Shown here piece after piece: positions 15,207 through 24,022 of a stretch of DNA of 32,568 nucleotides. The stretch is from an uncultured Pelagibacteraceae bacterium (GTDB lineage Bacteria > Pseudomonadota > Alphaproteobacteria > Pelagibacterales > Pelagibacteraceae), in assembly GCA_902512765.1 (NCBI GenBank), contig CABXKF010000007.1:1-32568 (forward strand), read 5' to 3'. Made by a program: the position numbers and the translations under genes. Each line of letters begins with the position of its first letter. Within the stretch, counting starts at the first letter, position 1. The notes under the pieces are model-generated. The model was not told the origin of the DNA. It worked only from the letters and a program-made list of their open reading frames with translations, and did no database searches.

Positions 15207-16251
15207 AGTTTTTTAAAATTTCTAACAATTGATCGACATCAGTATCTTGTGTATTCCAAGCAGTTACTAATCTTGTTGATTTTCCATCCAACTCATCTTC
15301 ATTCATTTTATAACCTTCTGAATTTAAATGTTCGATCATGTTTCTTGGAAACTTTGCAAAAACTTCATTAGCTTCTGTTGGGTATGAAAGTTTAATATCT
15401 GAATGATTAGACAATCCTTCACTTAATTTTTTTCCCATTTTATTTGCATGTTTTGCATTTCTTAACCAGACATCATCTGAAATATAGGCATCTAATTGAG
15501 CTGAAACAAAACGCATTTTTGATAACAAGTGCCCTGCTCTTTTCATTAAAAATGCAATATTACCAACTAAGTCTTTCTTAAAGAAAATTATTGCTTCTGC
15601 TGCAAGACAACCATTTTTGGTTGCTCCAAATGACAATACATCAATACCTGCTTTCCAAGTCATCTCAGCAGGCGTTACATCAAGAGAAACTAAAGCATTA
15701 GCAAATCTTGCTCCATCCATATGCATGTTTAGATTATGTTTATGAGCAACGTCTGAAATCTTTTTAATTTCATCTATTTGATATACTTCTCCAGTTTCAC
15801 AAACTTGAGTAATACTCACAGATGAAGGTTGGGTGTGATGCACTATTCCTTTGCCTCCAATAGATTGGTCCAATTCATCAGCTGTAATTTTTCCATCAAT
15901 ACCTTGTAAGGCAATTAGTTTTCCTCCTCCCGTATAAAATTCTGGGGCACCACATTCATCTGTATTTATATGGGATAATTTATGACAATAAATATTTCCA
16001 AATGATGGCGTCATTGTAGATAAAGCTAATGCATTAGCAGCAGTTCCTGAGGCAGTTGGAAAAACAATTACCTCTTTTTCAAATATCTCTGAAAACTTGT
16101 CCTGTAATTCAGTTGAGATTTCATCATTACCATAAGGAGTACTATCACCGTCATTTGCTTTTAAGATTGCATCTAATACTTCTGGACAAGCACCCGCAAC
16201 ATTGTCTGAAGCAAATTTAACTCGCTCCCTTTTTGTTTTAATTTTAGCCAT
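15199..16251 (-). CDS. ltaE: Low-specificity L-threonine aldolase
   Basis: A 350-residue fold-type I PLP enzyme splitting L-threonine (or allo-threonine) into glycine and acetaldehyde. Motifs: ASDNVAGACPEVLDA at the N-terminus, FPTASGTAANALAL, Asp179 (MHMDGARFANA, pyridine-N contact) and PLP lysine Lys212 (SFGATKNGCLAAEA). It is the last gene of the five-gene minus-strand operon, starting 1 nt after the amidinotransferase stop. Its product glycine is the acceptor substrate of that enzyme, which gives the pairing a metabolic sense (inference). Confidence 0.9.
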   Translation of the reverse strand: MAKIKTKRERVKFASDNVAGACPEVLDAILKANDGDSTPYGNDEISTELQDKFSEIFEKEVIVFPTASGTAANALALSTMTPSFGNIYCHKLSHINTDECGAPEFYTGGGKLIALQGIDGKITADELDQSIGGKGIVHHTQPSSVSITQVCETGEVYQIDEIKKISDVAHKHNLNMHMDGARFANALVSLDVTPAEMTWKAGIDVLSFGATKNGCLAAEAIIFFKKDLVGNIAFLMKRAGHLLSKMRFVSAQLDAYISDDVWLRNAKHANKMGKKLSEGLSNHSDIKLSYPTEANEVFAKFPRNMIEHLNSEGYKMNEDELDGKSTRLVTAWNTQDTDVDQLLEILKNSN

Positions 16252-16252
16252 A

Positions 16253-17368
16253 TTATTGTTTTGGAAAATAATCCTTTAGAGTACCTTCTCTATATACATC
16301 TGCTGTGCAACAATGAAGTCCTCCACCAAATGCATAAGCGTCTCTGAGCTCAACTGGTATGACTTCCATGCCTAATTTATCTAATTGCTCTTGCTGATAA
16401 ACTTCACTTTTTTCAACACATACTGTTTTTGGATCAAGCACCAATACATTCATCGATAACCATGTTGAAGAATAACATAATGGTGGTGGTTCATTATGAG
16501 CAGGTTGTGCGCTATCAACAATTTCCCATCCATTATCCTCAAATAGTTTTCTCTGTTCTTTTGGTAATCTTCTTTGAGGGTTATTAATAATTAAACCTTC
16601 TTTAATTGGAGTAAATGTTGCATCGATATGGATTGGGTAAGGGTCACCTGGAAAATTAACAGCATGAACTCTATGATCTTTATAATGTCTTTTTAACCAA
16701 TCAATTCCTTTTAAATTTGTTGTAAAACCATGTTGTACAACTAAATCTTTTCCAAATCTTAAAACGTCAGCTGCATCAAATAATGGTTCTTCTTCAGTGG
16801 TTACAAAAAATTTATCTTCCGTCCACTCTAATCTTTTTTGAATACCAATTTTATCTGACAAATAATCTTTTCTATAATCCTTATCTGTTAACCTAGGTTT
16901 TGGAGCAGACTCGTGTCTCATGTTGGGATCTTGATTATAATATTCTTGAAGCAAAGGTCGGTAACAAAGATACTCAAACCATCTACAACGATAACTCATT
17001 GTTGCTTCTAAAATTTCATTACCAACAGTAAGTAAAACATCCCTTGGCGGCATACAACCAAACATCGTTTCAGCTTCCCAATCAGGCGTTGAAGTTTTTT
17101 TATTAAAATCAATTGGAGTTGGTCTATCTACTTTAACTCCTTTTTTTATTAGCATATTTGAAAAATCATCTAAGAGTTGATTGGCTTTATCAACAGTATC
17201 TTTGATTCTTGGGCCAAACTGACCTCTCATGTCACTATCCTCTGGAACTTTAGCATCAAGTGCTGGCTCTGGAGCTGGTATACAAGTTCCATCAGCTCTT
17301 CCAACGATCACGTGTTTTAACGGATCCCATTCATTCCAACTATTAACAATAGTATTTTGTTTACTCAT
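16253..17368 (-). CDS. Glycine amidinotransferase (AGAT-type)
   Basis: Family reaction: L-arginine plus glycine to guanidinoacetate plus L-ornithine. The 371-residue protein follows the vertebrate AGAT fold closely: SWNEWDPLKHVIVGR start, Asp198 (LFDAADVLRFGKD), His247 (PIHIDATFTPI), LSMNVLVLD, and Cys353 (GGGLHCCTADVYREGTL). Asp-His spacing is 49, as in human AGAT (254/303), and the Cys carries the amidino intermediate. Close relatives (inosamine-phosphate or other amidinotransferases) share this triad, so the acceptor is not certain. Its operon with a creatinase supports guanidinoacetate or a related compound. Overlaps the upstream sulfotransferase gene by 8 nt. Confidence 0.88.
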   Translation of the reverse strand: MSKQNTIVNSWNEWDPLKHVIVGRADGTCIPAPEPALDAKVPEDSDMRGQFGPRIKDTVDKANQLLDDFSNMLIKKGVKVDRPTPIDFNKKTSTPDWEAETMFGCMPPRDVLLTVGNEILEATMSYRCRWFEYLCYRPLLQEYYNQDPNMRHESAPKPRLTDKDYRKDYLSDKIGIQKRLEWTEDKFFVTTEEEPLFDAADVLRFGKDLVVQHGFTTNLKGIDWLKRHYKDHRVHAVNFPGDPYPIHIDATFTPIKEGLIINNPQRRLPKEQRKLFEDNGWEIVDSAQPAHNEPPPLCYSSTWLSMNVLVLDPKTVCVEKSEVYQQEQLDKLGMEVIPVELRDAYAFGGGLHCCTADVYREGTLKDYFPKQ

Positions 17369-19073
17369 AATTAAATTCTTTTATCCATGGTTCAAGAATT
17401 GGATAAATATTTGATAGTTTGTTTTTATACTTTATCCATCTTCCAGCTGATTTTGAATAAAGAGGTTTTATAACCTGATCATAGCTAGGAGTAAAGATGC
17501 GATCTCTTTTGTTGGCTGTTTTCTGATATTCAAGAACAGAATTGTCCCATGGTAGTTCTAAAAAGTCTAATAAATTTTTTATTTCATCATTAAAATTTGA
17601 TATTAATTTTTCATACTTAATTTCAAAAAAATTAAAGTTAAATTTTATTTTATAGATTTTAAGTAAACTCATTATCAAATCATAAGTGACAGCTGTATCT
17701 TTTAGATTTAAAAAATTTGACATTGAATTATTTAATTTGAAGTTCTGCATGAAGCAGCTTAAAACACAATCACATGGATGCCTTAGAGAAATTATAAATT
17801 TTGCATGAGGAAAAATTCTTAAAATTTCACCAATATAAACAATGTTTAGTGGCAATTTATCTATATAAATTTTTTGTTTATCTTCCTGATTTATGTATGA
17901 AAATAAATCTTCAAAGTAAGTTGTTCTTATTTCTTTTATATTTTCTTCATTAATAACTTTAATCTTTTCAAAAGATTTATTTGATAAGTTGCTCAAAGAG
18001 TTGACTAGTTTTTTTACACTAGATTTTTCTTCTATTACATCAATCATAGGATGACTTCTTAAAATTGTATCTAAAAGTGTGGTTCCAGATCTAGGAAAGC
18101 CAATCATAAAAACTGGTTTATAATCACTTTCTAATTGATTTGGTAAATTTTCAACACGTGCTAAATCTTTGAAATAATCAATTCTTACTTTAATTTCATT
18201 TAAGAATTTATCTTTATCAATCTCTATATTTTTTAAATTTAAATTTAATATGTTTGCTTTTTCAAAACACAAAAAGGCCTCATCTGTGTTGTCAACTTTA
18301 TCATAACTTTTTGCTAACAGATTAACACGATCAATCTCTAGATTGATATCATTTTTAATAGAAAAAGATTTCAAATTTTTAATAACATCTAAAAATAAAT
18401 CTTTCTTGAATAAAATATGACTTTTATAAAGAAGAGATATTGAGTTTGATTTGAATATTTTTTCAAAATTAATTATTGCTTTCTCTAACTTATCATTCTG
18501 ATTACCTTTTTCATAAAGCTCCATTAAGTTATAATGAGATTCCATAAACTTAGGATTTAACTCCAATGCTTTCTTAAAAGAAGTTTCAGCATCATGAAAG
18601 TGTTCAAATTTTTTATAGATTAGTCCCAAATTATTATGAGCTGAAACAAAATTTGGGTTTAATTCCAATGCTTTTTTCACATTAAGCAAAGCCTCATTTA
18701 AATCTCCCATTTCGGCATAAACAATTCCAAGAGAATTGAAAGCATCTAAATGATTAGGATTAATATCTAACACTTTATTTAAAAATTTCTTTGCAGTTTC
18801 AAATTTTTTTAATTTTATGTAAACGATACCAAGATTATTTTGGGCATTTGCAATATTTGGATCAATTTTTATTACTTTATCTAAATATTTAATTGAGCTT
18901 TCAAATTTTCCAGTTTGAATAAAAACAGATCCTAAAAGAAATAATGCCTTTAAATTATTTTCATCAATACTCAAAATTTTTTTTAGATTATCTTCAGCTA
19001 AAATAAAATTTTGTCTTGCAAGATTTTCTTCAACTATTTCAAAAATAGTTTTTATATCTAAGCTTTCATCCAT
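17361..19073 (-). CDS. TPR-repeat sulfotransferase-family protein
   Basis: 570 residues. Roughly residues 5-275 are TPR units (for example SAHNNLGLIYKKFEHFHDAE, with repeated ALELNP turns). The C-terminal part is a sulfotransferase domain with the 5'-phosphosulfate loop MIGFPRSGTTLLDTI (325-332 core) and a 3'-phosphate-type segment ISLRHPCDCVLSCF. It would transfer a sulfuryl group from PAPS to a protein, glycan or small molecule; the acceptor is unknown. The link with guanidino metabolism is unexplained. It sits between creatinase (6-nt gap) and AGAT (8-nt overlap), so it is translated from the same mRNA. Confidence 0.85.
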   Translation of the reverse strand: MDESLDIKTIFEIVEENLARQNFILAEDNLKKILSIDENNLKALFLLGSVFIQTGKFESSIKYLDKVIKIDPNIANAQNNLGIVYIKLKKFETAKKFLNKVLDINPNHLDAFNSLGIVYAEMGDLNEALLNVKKALELNPNFVSAHNNLGLIYKKFEHFHDAETSFKKALELNPKFMESHYNLMELYEKGNQNDKLEKAIINFEKIFKSNSISLLYKSHILFKKDLFLDVIKNLKSFSIKNDINLEIDRVNLLAKSYDKVDNTDEAFLCFEKANILNLNLKNIEIDKDKFLNEIKVRIDYFKDLARVENLPNQLESDYKPVFMIGFPRSGTTLLDTILRSHPMIDVIEEKSSVKKLVNSLSNLSNKSFEKIKVINEENIKEIRTTYFEDLFSYINQEDKQKIYIDKLPLNIVYIGEILRIFPHAKFIISLRHPCDCVLSCFMQNFKLNNSMSNFLNLKDTAVTYDLIMSLLKIYKIKFNFNFFEIKYEKLISNFNDEIKNLLDFLELPWDNSVLEYQKTANKRDRIFTPSYDQVIKPLYSKSAGRWIKYKNKLSNIYPILEPWIKEFNYE

Positions 19074-19079
19074 TTTAAA

Positions 19080-20297
19080 TTAAGATCTAATAATATTATT
19101 CTCAGGACCAAAAGGAAATTTTGTGATGTTTTCTGCGCCATCTTTACCGATTACCAATATATCATGTTCTCTATATCCACCTGCTCCTGGATTTCCTTCA
19201 GGTATCATTATCATCGGTTCCATTGAGATAACCATGTTTTCTTCAAGAACAGTATCAATATCTTCTCTGAGTTCTAAACCTGCTTCTCTTCCATAAAAAT
19301 GAGAAAGAACCCCAAAAGAATGTCCGTATCCAAAAGTTCGGTAATGCAGATATCCTAGTTCTGCAAACAGTTCATTTAGCTCGTGACAAATATCAGAGCA
19401 TTTAACACCTGGCTTAATAAGCTCTAAACCTCTTTTGTGAACTTTAACATTTGCTTCCCAAGCTTTTAATGATGCATCATCTACATGATCTAAAAATAAT
19501 GTTCTCTCAAGAGCCGTATAGTATCCTGAAATCATTGGAAAAGTGTTTAAAGATAGAATATCTCCATTAATTAGTTTTTTATTTGTCTTTGGATTGTGTG
19601 CACCATCAGTATTAATACCTGACTGAAACCAAACCCAGGTATCCATATATTCTGCATCTGGATATGATTTTACAATTTCACGTTCCATTCGATCACGACC
19701 TGCAATAGCTATCTCAATTTCTGTATTGCCCTCTTTGATATTTTTAACTATTTCTTCTCCACCTAAATCAGCAATTCTTGCTCCATTTTTAATAATTTCA
19801 ATCTCTTCATCAGATTTAATCATTCTTAGTTGCATCAAATCTTTTGAAATATCGCTAAAAACTGAAAATATAAAAATTGACCCTATTTTTTCTCTCATAT
19901 CTAAAGTGACATGATCGTTCTCTAGACCAATATTTTTTGGAGGCTCATCTCTTCCAATGATAGATACTATGGCTCGTAAAAAATTATCTCTTTTCCAATC
20001 TGTATAAATTACATTATCACAATGTGACCTTCTCCAGGGCTGGCTGGCATCAATGTTTGCTGAGATTGTCGAAATTTTATTTTTTGTGACTACACAACCA
20101 TAAGGTCTACCAAAAGAACAATAAATAAATCCTGTGTAATATGCTATGTTATGCATTGATGTTAAAATAACCATATCAAGATTATTTTTATCCATTACTT
20201 TTCTTAAGTTATTAACTCTTCTATCGTATTCAGTATTTGAAAAAGGAAGTTTAACTTTCTCTCCATTTTTTAATGTAAAAAAATCAGGTCTTTCCAT
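19080..20297 (-). CDS. Creatinase (creatine amidinohydrolase)
   Basis: Hydrolyses creatine to sarcosine and urea. The 405-residue length equals that of Pseudomonas creatinase, and the whole sequence follows it: YCSFGRPY (Phe62, Arg64), FQSGINTDGAHNP (His234), SGYYTALERTL (Tyr260, Glu264), TFGYGHSFG (His326), YGREAG (Arg337), ISMEPM (Glu360). These correspond, as I recall the enzyme, to catalytic His232 and to the creatine-binding residues. The pita-bread fold lacks the metal ligands of true aminopeptidase P, so a Xaa-Pro peptidase is unlikely. Guanidinoacetate is a possible alternative substrate. It directly abuts the EamA permease gene (stop and start adjacent), so the two are co-transcribed. 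Confidence 0.9.
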   Translation of the reverse strand: MERPDFFTLKNGEKVKLPFSNTEYDRRVNNLRKVMDKNNLDMVILTSMHNIAYYTGFIYCSFGRPYGCVVTKNKISTISANIDASQPWRRSHCDNVIYTDWKRDNFLRAIVSIIGRDEPPKNIGLENDHVTLDMREKIGSIFIFSVFSDISKDLMQLRMIKSDEEIEIIKNGARIADLGGEEIVKNIKEGNTEIEIAIAGRDRMEREIVKSYPDAEYMDTWVWFQSGINTDGAHNPKTNKKLINGDILSLNTFPMISGYYTALERTLFLDHVDDASLKAWEANVKVHKRGLELIKPGVKCSDICHELNELFAELGYLHYRTFGYGHSFGVLSHFYGREAGLELREDIDTVLEENMVISMEPMIMIPEGNPGAGGYREHDILVIGKDGAENITKFPFGPENNIIRS

Positions 20298-21203
20298 TTA
20301 ATTTAATCCTATGTATCTTTTATTCCATCTCATCACTAGACTATAATAAGTAAGTGAAATAAAAAGAAAGAATCCACCAATAATAGTATTAGTTGTTGGA
20401 ATTTCATTTATGCCAAACAAAGGCAACCATACCCAAAAGATTCCTCCTATTACTTCAGTTAGAGATAATAAAGTTAATTCTGCTGCTGGAATAGCTTTAG
20501 ATCCAATAGAGTATAAAATTAAACCCAAACATACTAAGGTTCCATGCAGTGAGAATAGGGAGCTGTTATAGCTTGATGAAAAGAAAACTAGATCTTTATT
20601 TAAAATTACTATCGTTGCAAAAACAAAACAGAAAAAACCAGCAAATGCAGTTGTTGTAAACTTAGGTGTTTCTTTACGCCATCTTAGAGTGACTGAAAAA
20701 ACTGCAAACCCTAATGAAGATGTGATACCAAAAACAAATCCTACAAAAGATGTTTGAGCATTATTTCCTACAGCCATGATGCCAATACCAACAGTTGCAA
20801 TAAAGATTGATACCCAAACATTTAAAGAAATTTTTTCTTTTAAAAATAAAAAAGCAAGTAAGGCTGTAAAAAATGGCATAGCGGCAAGACATAAAAGTGT
20901 AATTGCTGCACTTGTATTTGTTATAGAAAACATAAAAGAAATCATCGCAACACCTAGACCTGATCCACCAATTAAACCAGATAAACCCATCTTGAAATAA
21001 TTTTTGTAAAAATTTTTTCCTTCTTCAAAAAATAAATAAAGATTTAATAAAATAAATATTGTTAAGCCTCTGCCAAAAATATACTGCCAAGGTATTAAAT
21101 GCGGATCATTCATATATCGTACTACCAGTGGTCCAAAAGACCAGACAAGACCAGCAAATAAAACAACGGGAGCAGCAACTTTAGGATTTCTAAGCTCAAA
21201 CAT
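20298..21203 (-). CDS. EamA/DMT permease, first gene of the creatinase operon
   Basis: 301 residues, about ten helices in two EamA halves (AAITLLCLAAMPFFTALLAFLF, and AELTLLSLTEVIGGIFWVWLPLF). Its position as the first gene, with no gap to creatinase, suggests it moves a substrate or product of this pathway (creatine, guanidinoacetate, glycine, ornithine or urea). The direction of transport is unknown. A 51-nt AT-rich gap separates it from moeA upstream, and the operon promoter presumably lies there or within moeA. Confidence 0.85.
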   Translation of the reverse strand: MFELRNPKVAAPVVLFAGLVWSFGPLVVRYMNDPHLIPWQYIFGRGLTIFILLNLYLFFEEGKNFYKNYFKMGLSGLIGGSGLGVAMISFMFSITNTSAAITLLCLAAMPFFTALLAFLFLKEKISLNVWVSIFIATVGIGIMAVGNNAQTSFVGFVFGITSSLGFAVFSVTLRWRKETPKFTTTAFAGFFCFVFATIVILNKDLVFFSSSYNSSLFSLHGTLVCLGLILYSIGSKAIPAAELTLLSLTEVIGGIFWVWLPLFGINEIPTTNTIIGGFFLFISLTYYSLVMRWNKRYIGLN

Positions 21204-21254
21204 ATTCAGATATTTAATTCTAAATAGATTTAACTACAACAAAAATGACAATAC

Positions 21255-22499
21255 CTAAATTAAGGTTGAATTTGAGTTGTTAGGCAAAAAACAATCAACA
21301 ATTTCTCCTTTTTTAAACCTAGTCTTGCCTGCTGGCAATAATGTCCAAATATTTGATTTTACAAATGATTTAATTCTAAACGACTCTTGTCCTTTAAGAA
21401 TTTCAACTTCCATTTTTCCATTTTTAGTTGTGTTTAATTTACTTTTAGCAAACCTCGTAAAGTTTTTCTTCTTTAAGAAACTATTTTTAAGAATAGCTTT
21501 GAAAGGCTTTTCACTATTAAGACCCAAGATATTCTCTATGTAAGGATATACAAAAAATCTAAAGCAAGCAGCGGAAGACATTGGGTTACCAGGTAATCCA
21601 AAAATTGTTTTTTGTTTACCTTTGATCTTAGCAAATAAAATAGGTTTACCAGGTCTGATTGCTACACCTTTAAAAAAATGATCTAATTTAAAGGACTTTA
21701 TCACATCAGGAATAAAATCAAACTTTCCAGCAGAAACTGCACCTGAAGTAATAATGATATCTATTTTGGAATTAAATGTTTTAGTAATTTTTGATTTAAA
21801 AATATTGTGATGATTATCTTTTAAAATTCCACCATCAATAAAATTAAACAAAAAATTTTCATTTAAGCTTTTGATATAATGGCTATTAGAATTTCTGACT
21901 TTCCAGTCAGGGATATCATCTTTATTTGATATTTCATTTCCTGTAGAGAAAAATAATATATTTATCTTTTTTTTAACCTTAATATTTTTAATACCCAGTG
22001 TTTTAAAAGCTAAAATATGATTAGCTTGAACAATTGTATTTTTTTTTATGACTAATTCTTTTTTTTTATAATCAGAACCTGCAAACCTGACATGATTATA
22101 TTTTCTAATCTTTTTATTAATCAAAATATGTTTTTTATCTGCACTTAAAATAATTTGTTCAATTGGAATGATAGTATCAAAACCTTTTGGAATTATTCCA
22201 CCAGTCATAATCTCGATAGCTTCAAATTTATTGATCTTTTTTTTAAAAGGTTTTGTTCCTGCAGCAATAGAACCTATAATTTTAAAATTTATTGATATTT
22301 TTTTTGTAATTTTTTTTGTATCGTTAGAATTTATTGCATAACCATCAAAAGCTGCGTTATCTCCTGACGGATAATCAATATTAGAATAAATATTTTTTGA
22401 CAAAACCCTGTTTAAAGAGTTTGTGCTATTAATGTCTTCATCTTTAATTTTGATGATTGCTCTCTTTAAAATTTTTTTTGAGTCTTGATAACTAATCAT
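21255..22499 (-). CDS. moeA: Molybdopterin molybdenumtransferase
   Basis: 414 residues. Inserts molybdate into adenylylated molybdopterin. Signatures: DYPSGDNAAFDGYAI near the N-terminus, TGGIIPKGFDTIIPIE, a TSGAVSAGKFDFI segment (family TSGGVSVGxxD, here with Ala and Lys changes), RPGKPILFA and FGLPGNPMSS. Unusually Lys/Phe-rich, in line with the AT-rich genome. Overlaps mobA by 8 nt; both face away from the formate-dehydrogenase genes that need the cofactor. Confidence 0.92.
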   Translation of the reverse strand: MISYQDSKKILKRAIIKIKDEDINSTNSLNRVLSKNIYSNIDYPSGDNAAFDGYAINSNDTKKITKKISINFKIIGSIAAGTKPFKKKINKFEAIEIMTGGIIPKGFDTIIPIEQIILSADKKHILINKKIRKYNHVRFAGSDYKKKELVIKKNTIVQANHILAFKTLGIKNIKVKKKINILFFSTGNEISNKDDIPDWKVRNSNSHYIKSLNENFLFNFIDGGILKDNHHNIFKSKITKTFNSKIDIIITSGAVSAGKFDFIPDVIKSFKLDHFFKGVAIRPGKPILFAKIKGKQKTIFGLPGNPMSSAACFRFFVYPYIENILGLNSEKPFKAILKNSFLKKKNFTRFAKSKLNTTKNGKMEVEILKGQESFRIKSFVKSNIWTLLPAGKTRFKKGEIVDCFLPNNSNSTLI

Positions 22500-23100
22500 T
22501 TTTTAAAATTTCTTCAGCTTTTGCTAATTCTTCTTTGGTATTAATATTAAAAAAAGGATCTTTATTTTCAAAATGCATATCAATTGATTTAACTCCTATG
22601 CTATTTGCCCAAATTTCAACCTTTCTATCTCCTTTGTCTAAATCTTCTTCTAATTTATCTAATAGATCAATAGACCAAAGTCCAAATATATTGTGTCGTG
22701 TATTATTTGATTTAATGAAGAAAAGTTTGTTCTCATCAAAATTTATGGCTTGAAAAAACTTTTTTAATATATGTGTTTTAAAAAATGGAGTATCGGCAGG
22801 AAAAGTTGAAATCCACTGATAATTTTTATTATTTTCTTTGACCCATTTCATAGCCGTCAAAACTCCTCCTAGTGGCCCTAAGTTTTTCTTAAAATCGTTT
22901 ATTAATGTAATATTTTTAGATTTCTTAAAATTGATTGAGTTATTGGCTACTAATAATACCTCTTCAAATTCATCAATAATTTCCGATAAAATGTAATCAA
23001 TCAATAATCTATCGCCTAATTTAACTTGGCATTTATCTTCACCAAACCTTTGTGACTTTCCACCTGCTAGTACTACTCCTAAAATATTGTTATGATCCAT
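22492..23100 (-). CDS. mobA: Molybdenum cofactor guanylyltransferase
   Basis: 202 residues. Joins GMP to Mo-molybdopterin to give the dinucleotide form used by DMSO-reductase-family enzymes such as formate dehydrogenase. It begins with the nucleotidyltransferase signature GVVLAGGKSQRFGEDK and has FPADTPFF near residue 100 for metal/nucleotide binding. Divergent from the Fe-S scaffold gene across 43 nt, so the cofactor genes and the enzyme genes probably share one promoter region. Confidence 0.92.
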   Translation of the reverse strand: MDHNNILGVVLAGGKSQRFGEDKCQVKLGDRLLIDYILSEIIDEFEEVLLVANNSINFKKSKNITLINDFKKNLGPLGGVLTAMKWVKENNKNYQWISTFPADTPFFKTHILKKFFQAINFDENKLFFIKSNNTRHNIFGLWSIDLLDKLEEDLDKGDRKVEIWANSIGVKSIDMHFENKDPFFNINTKEELAKAEEILKND

Positions 23101-23143
23101 TTATCAAAATATAAAACATTAAAACTTGAATTAAAGAAATATA

Positions 23144-23542
23144 ATGAACCTTAGAATTTTAGAAATAGCTTCTTATACTGAACATAATAAAATTATTGAA
23201 AACTTTACCCATAAATCAAAAAATAAAAATCCATTATGTGGAGATGAAATGGAAATAAGCTTAGTAGTTAAAAATGATGTGATTAAGGATATGGGTTATC
23301 AATGCAAATCATGCATTTATTGTCAAGCATCAGTTAGTTTACTCTCTAGAAAAGTAAAAGATAAAAGCGTAGAAGAAATTAAGGATTTTATAGCTAACGG
23401 TGAAAAATTATTTGATGATGTTAAGGTTAATATTGAAAAACACTGGAATGATTTTAAAGAAATATTAGATAAAAAAAATCTCTCAAGAAAAGAGTGTTTG
23501 TTACTTCCTTTAAAAACTGTTTTAAAAGCTTTGAAGACTTAA
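23144..23542 (+). CDS. IscU/SufU-like iron-sulfur scaffold protein
   Basis: 132 residues. Cluster-assembly cysteines as in SufU: Cys32 with Asp34 (NPLCGDE), Cys57 in SCIYCQAS, and Cys118 (RKECLLLP). Extra cysteines make a CxxCxxC run (Cys54, 57, 60) not typical of SufU. It is the first gene of the formate-dehydrogenase cluster and probably supports assembly of its many Fe-S centres (inference). The HPP gene starts directly after the stop. Confidence 0.82.
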   Translation: MNLRILEIASYTEHNKIIENFTHKSKNKNPLCGDEMEISLVVKNDVIKDMGYQCKSCIYCQASVSLLSRKVKDKSVEEIKDFIANGEKLFDDVKVNIEKHWNDFKEILDKKNLSRKECLLLPLKTVLKALKT

Positions 23543-24019
23543 ATGATAAAGATTACAAAACCAATTTTAAAAAAAGCATTAATAGCAGGTTTTTTTTCTG
23601 CATTCACTATTGGTGTATTAACTGTGCTTACTTATAAAAGCACATTAGGATATTTTTTAGCAGGGTCATTTGGTTCTTCAATGGTTTTGTTGTATGGTTT
23701 TCCTGAAAGTCCTTTTGCACAACCTAAAAATGTTTTTTTTGGTCATCTTATAACTGCCTTGGTAGGTATAATTTTTGTTAATTATATTCCACTTCCAATT
23801 TATATTAACATTGCTTTAGCTGTTGGAGCTGGAATTTTTTTTATGATCTTGCTAAATGTAGTTCATCCTCCTGCTGGTGGTAACCCCATTATAGTTATAA
23901 TTGGAAGTGTATCTTATGAATATCTAATTAGTCCAATAATTTTTGGATGTATTTTAATTTTGCTATTAGCAATTTTAATTAATAAATTTATTCTAAAAAG
24001 AAACTATCCTTTAAAATAA
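23543..24019 (+). CDS. HPP-family membrane protein
   Basis: 158 residues, about five helices, with the family-defining VHPPAGGNP loop (about 107-115) and PFAQPKNVFFGH. Distant plant members have been linked to nitrite transport; most bacterial members are uncharacterised. It is the second gene of the cluster and lies directly between the scaffold gene and fdhD, with 0-nt and 3-nt gaps. This suggests that the protein serves formate dehydrogenase, perhaps by moving formate or an oxyanion (inference). Confidence 0.8.
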   Translation: MIKITKPILKKALIAGFFSAFTIGVLTVLTYKSTLGYFLAGSFGSSMVLLYGFPESPFAQPKNVFFGHLITALVGIIFVNYIPLPIYINIALAVGAGIFFMILLNVVHPPAGGNPIIVIIGSVSYEYLISPIIFGCILILLLAILINKFILKRNYPLK

Positions 24020-24022
24020 TTC

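Noticed and set aside
19080..20297. Xaa-Pro aminopeptidase or DddP-type lyase instead of creatinase
   Set aside because: Metal ligands of aminopeptidase P are absent and the creatine-contact residues (Phe62, Arg64, His234, Tyr260, Glu264, Arg337, Glu360) are all present.
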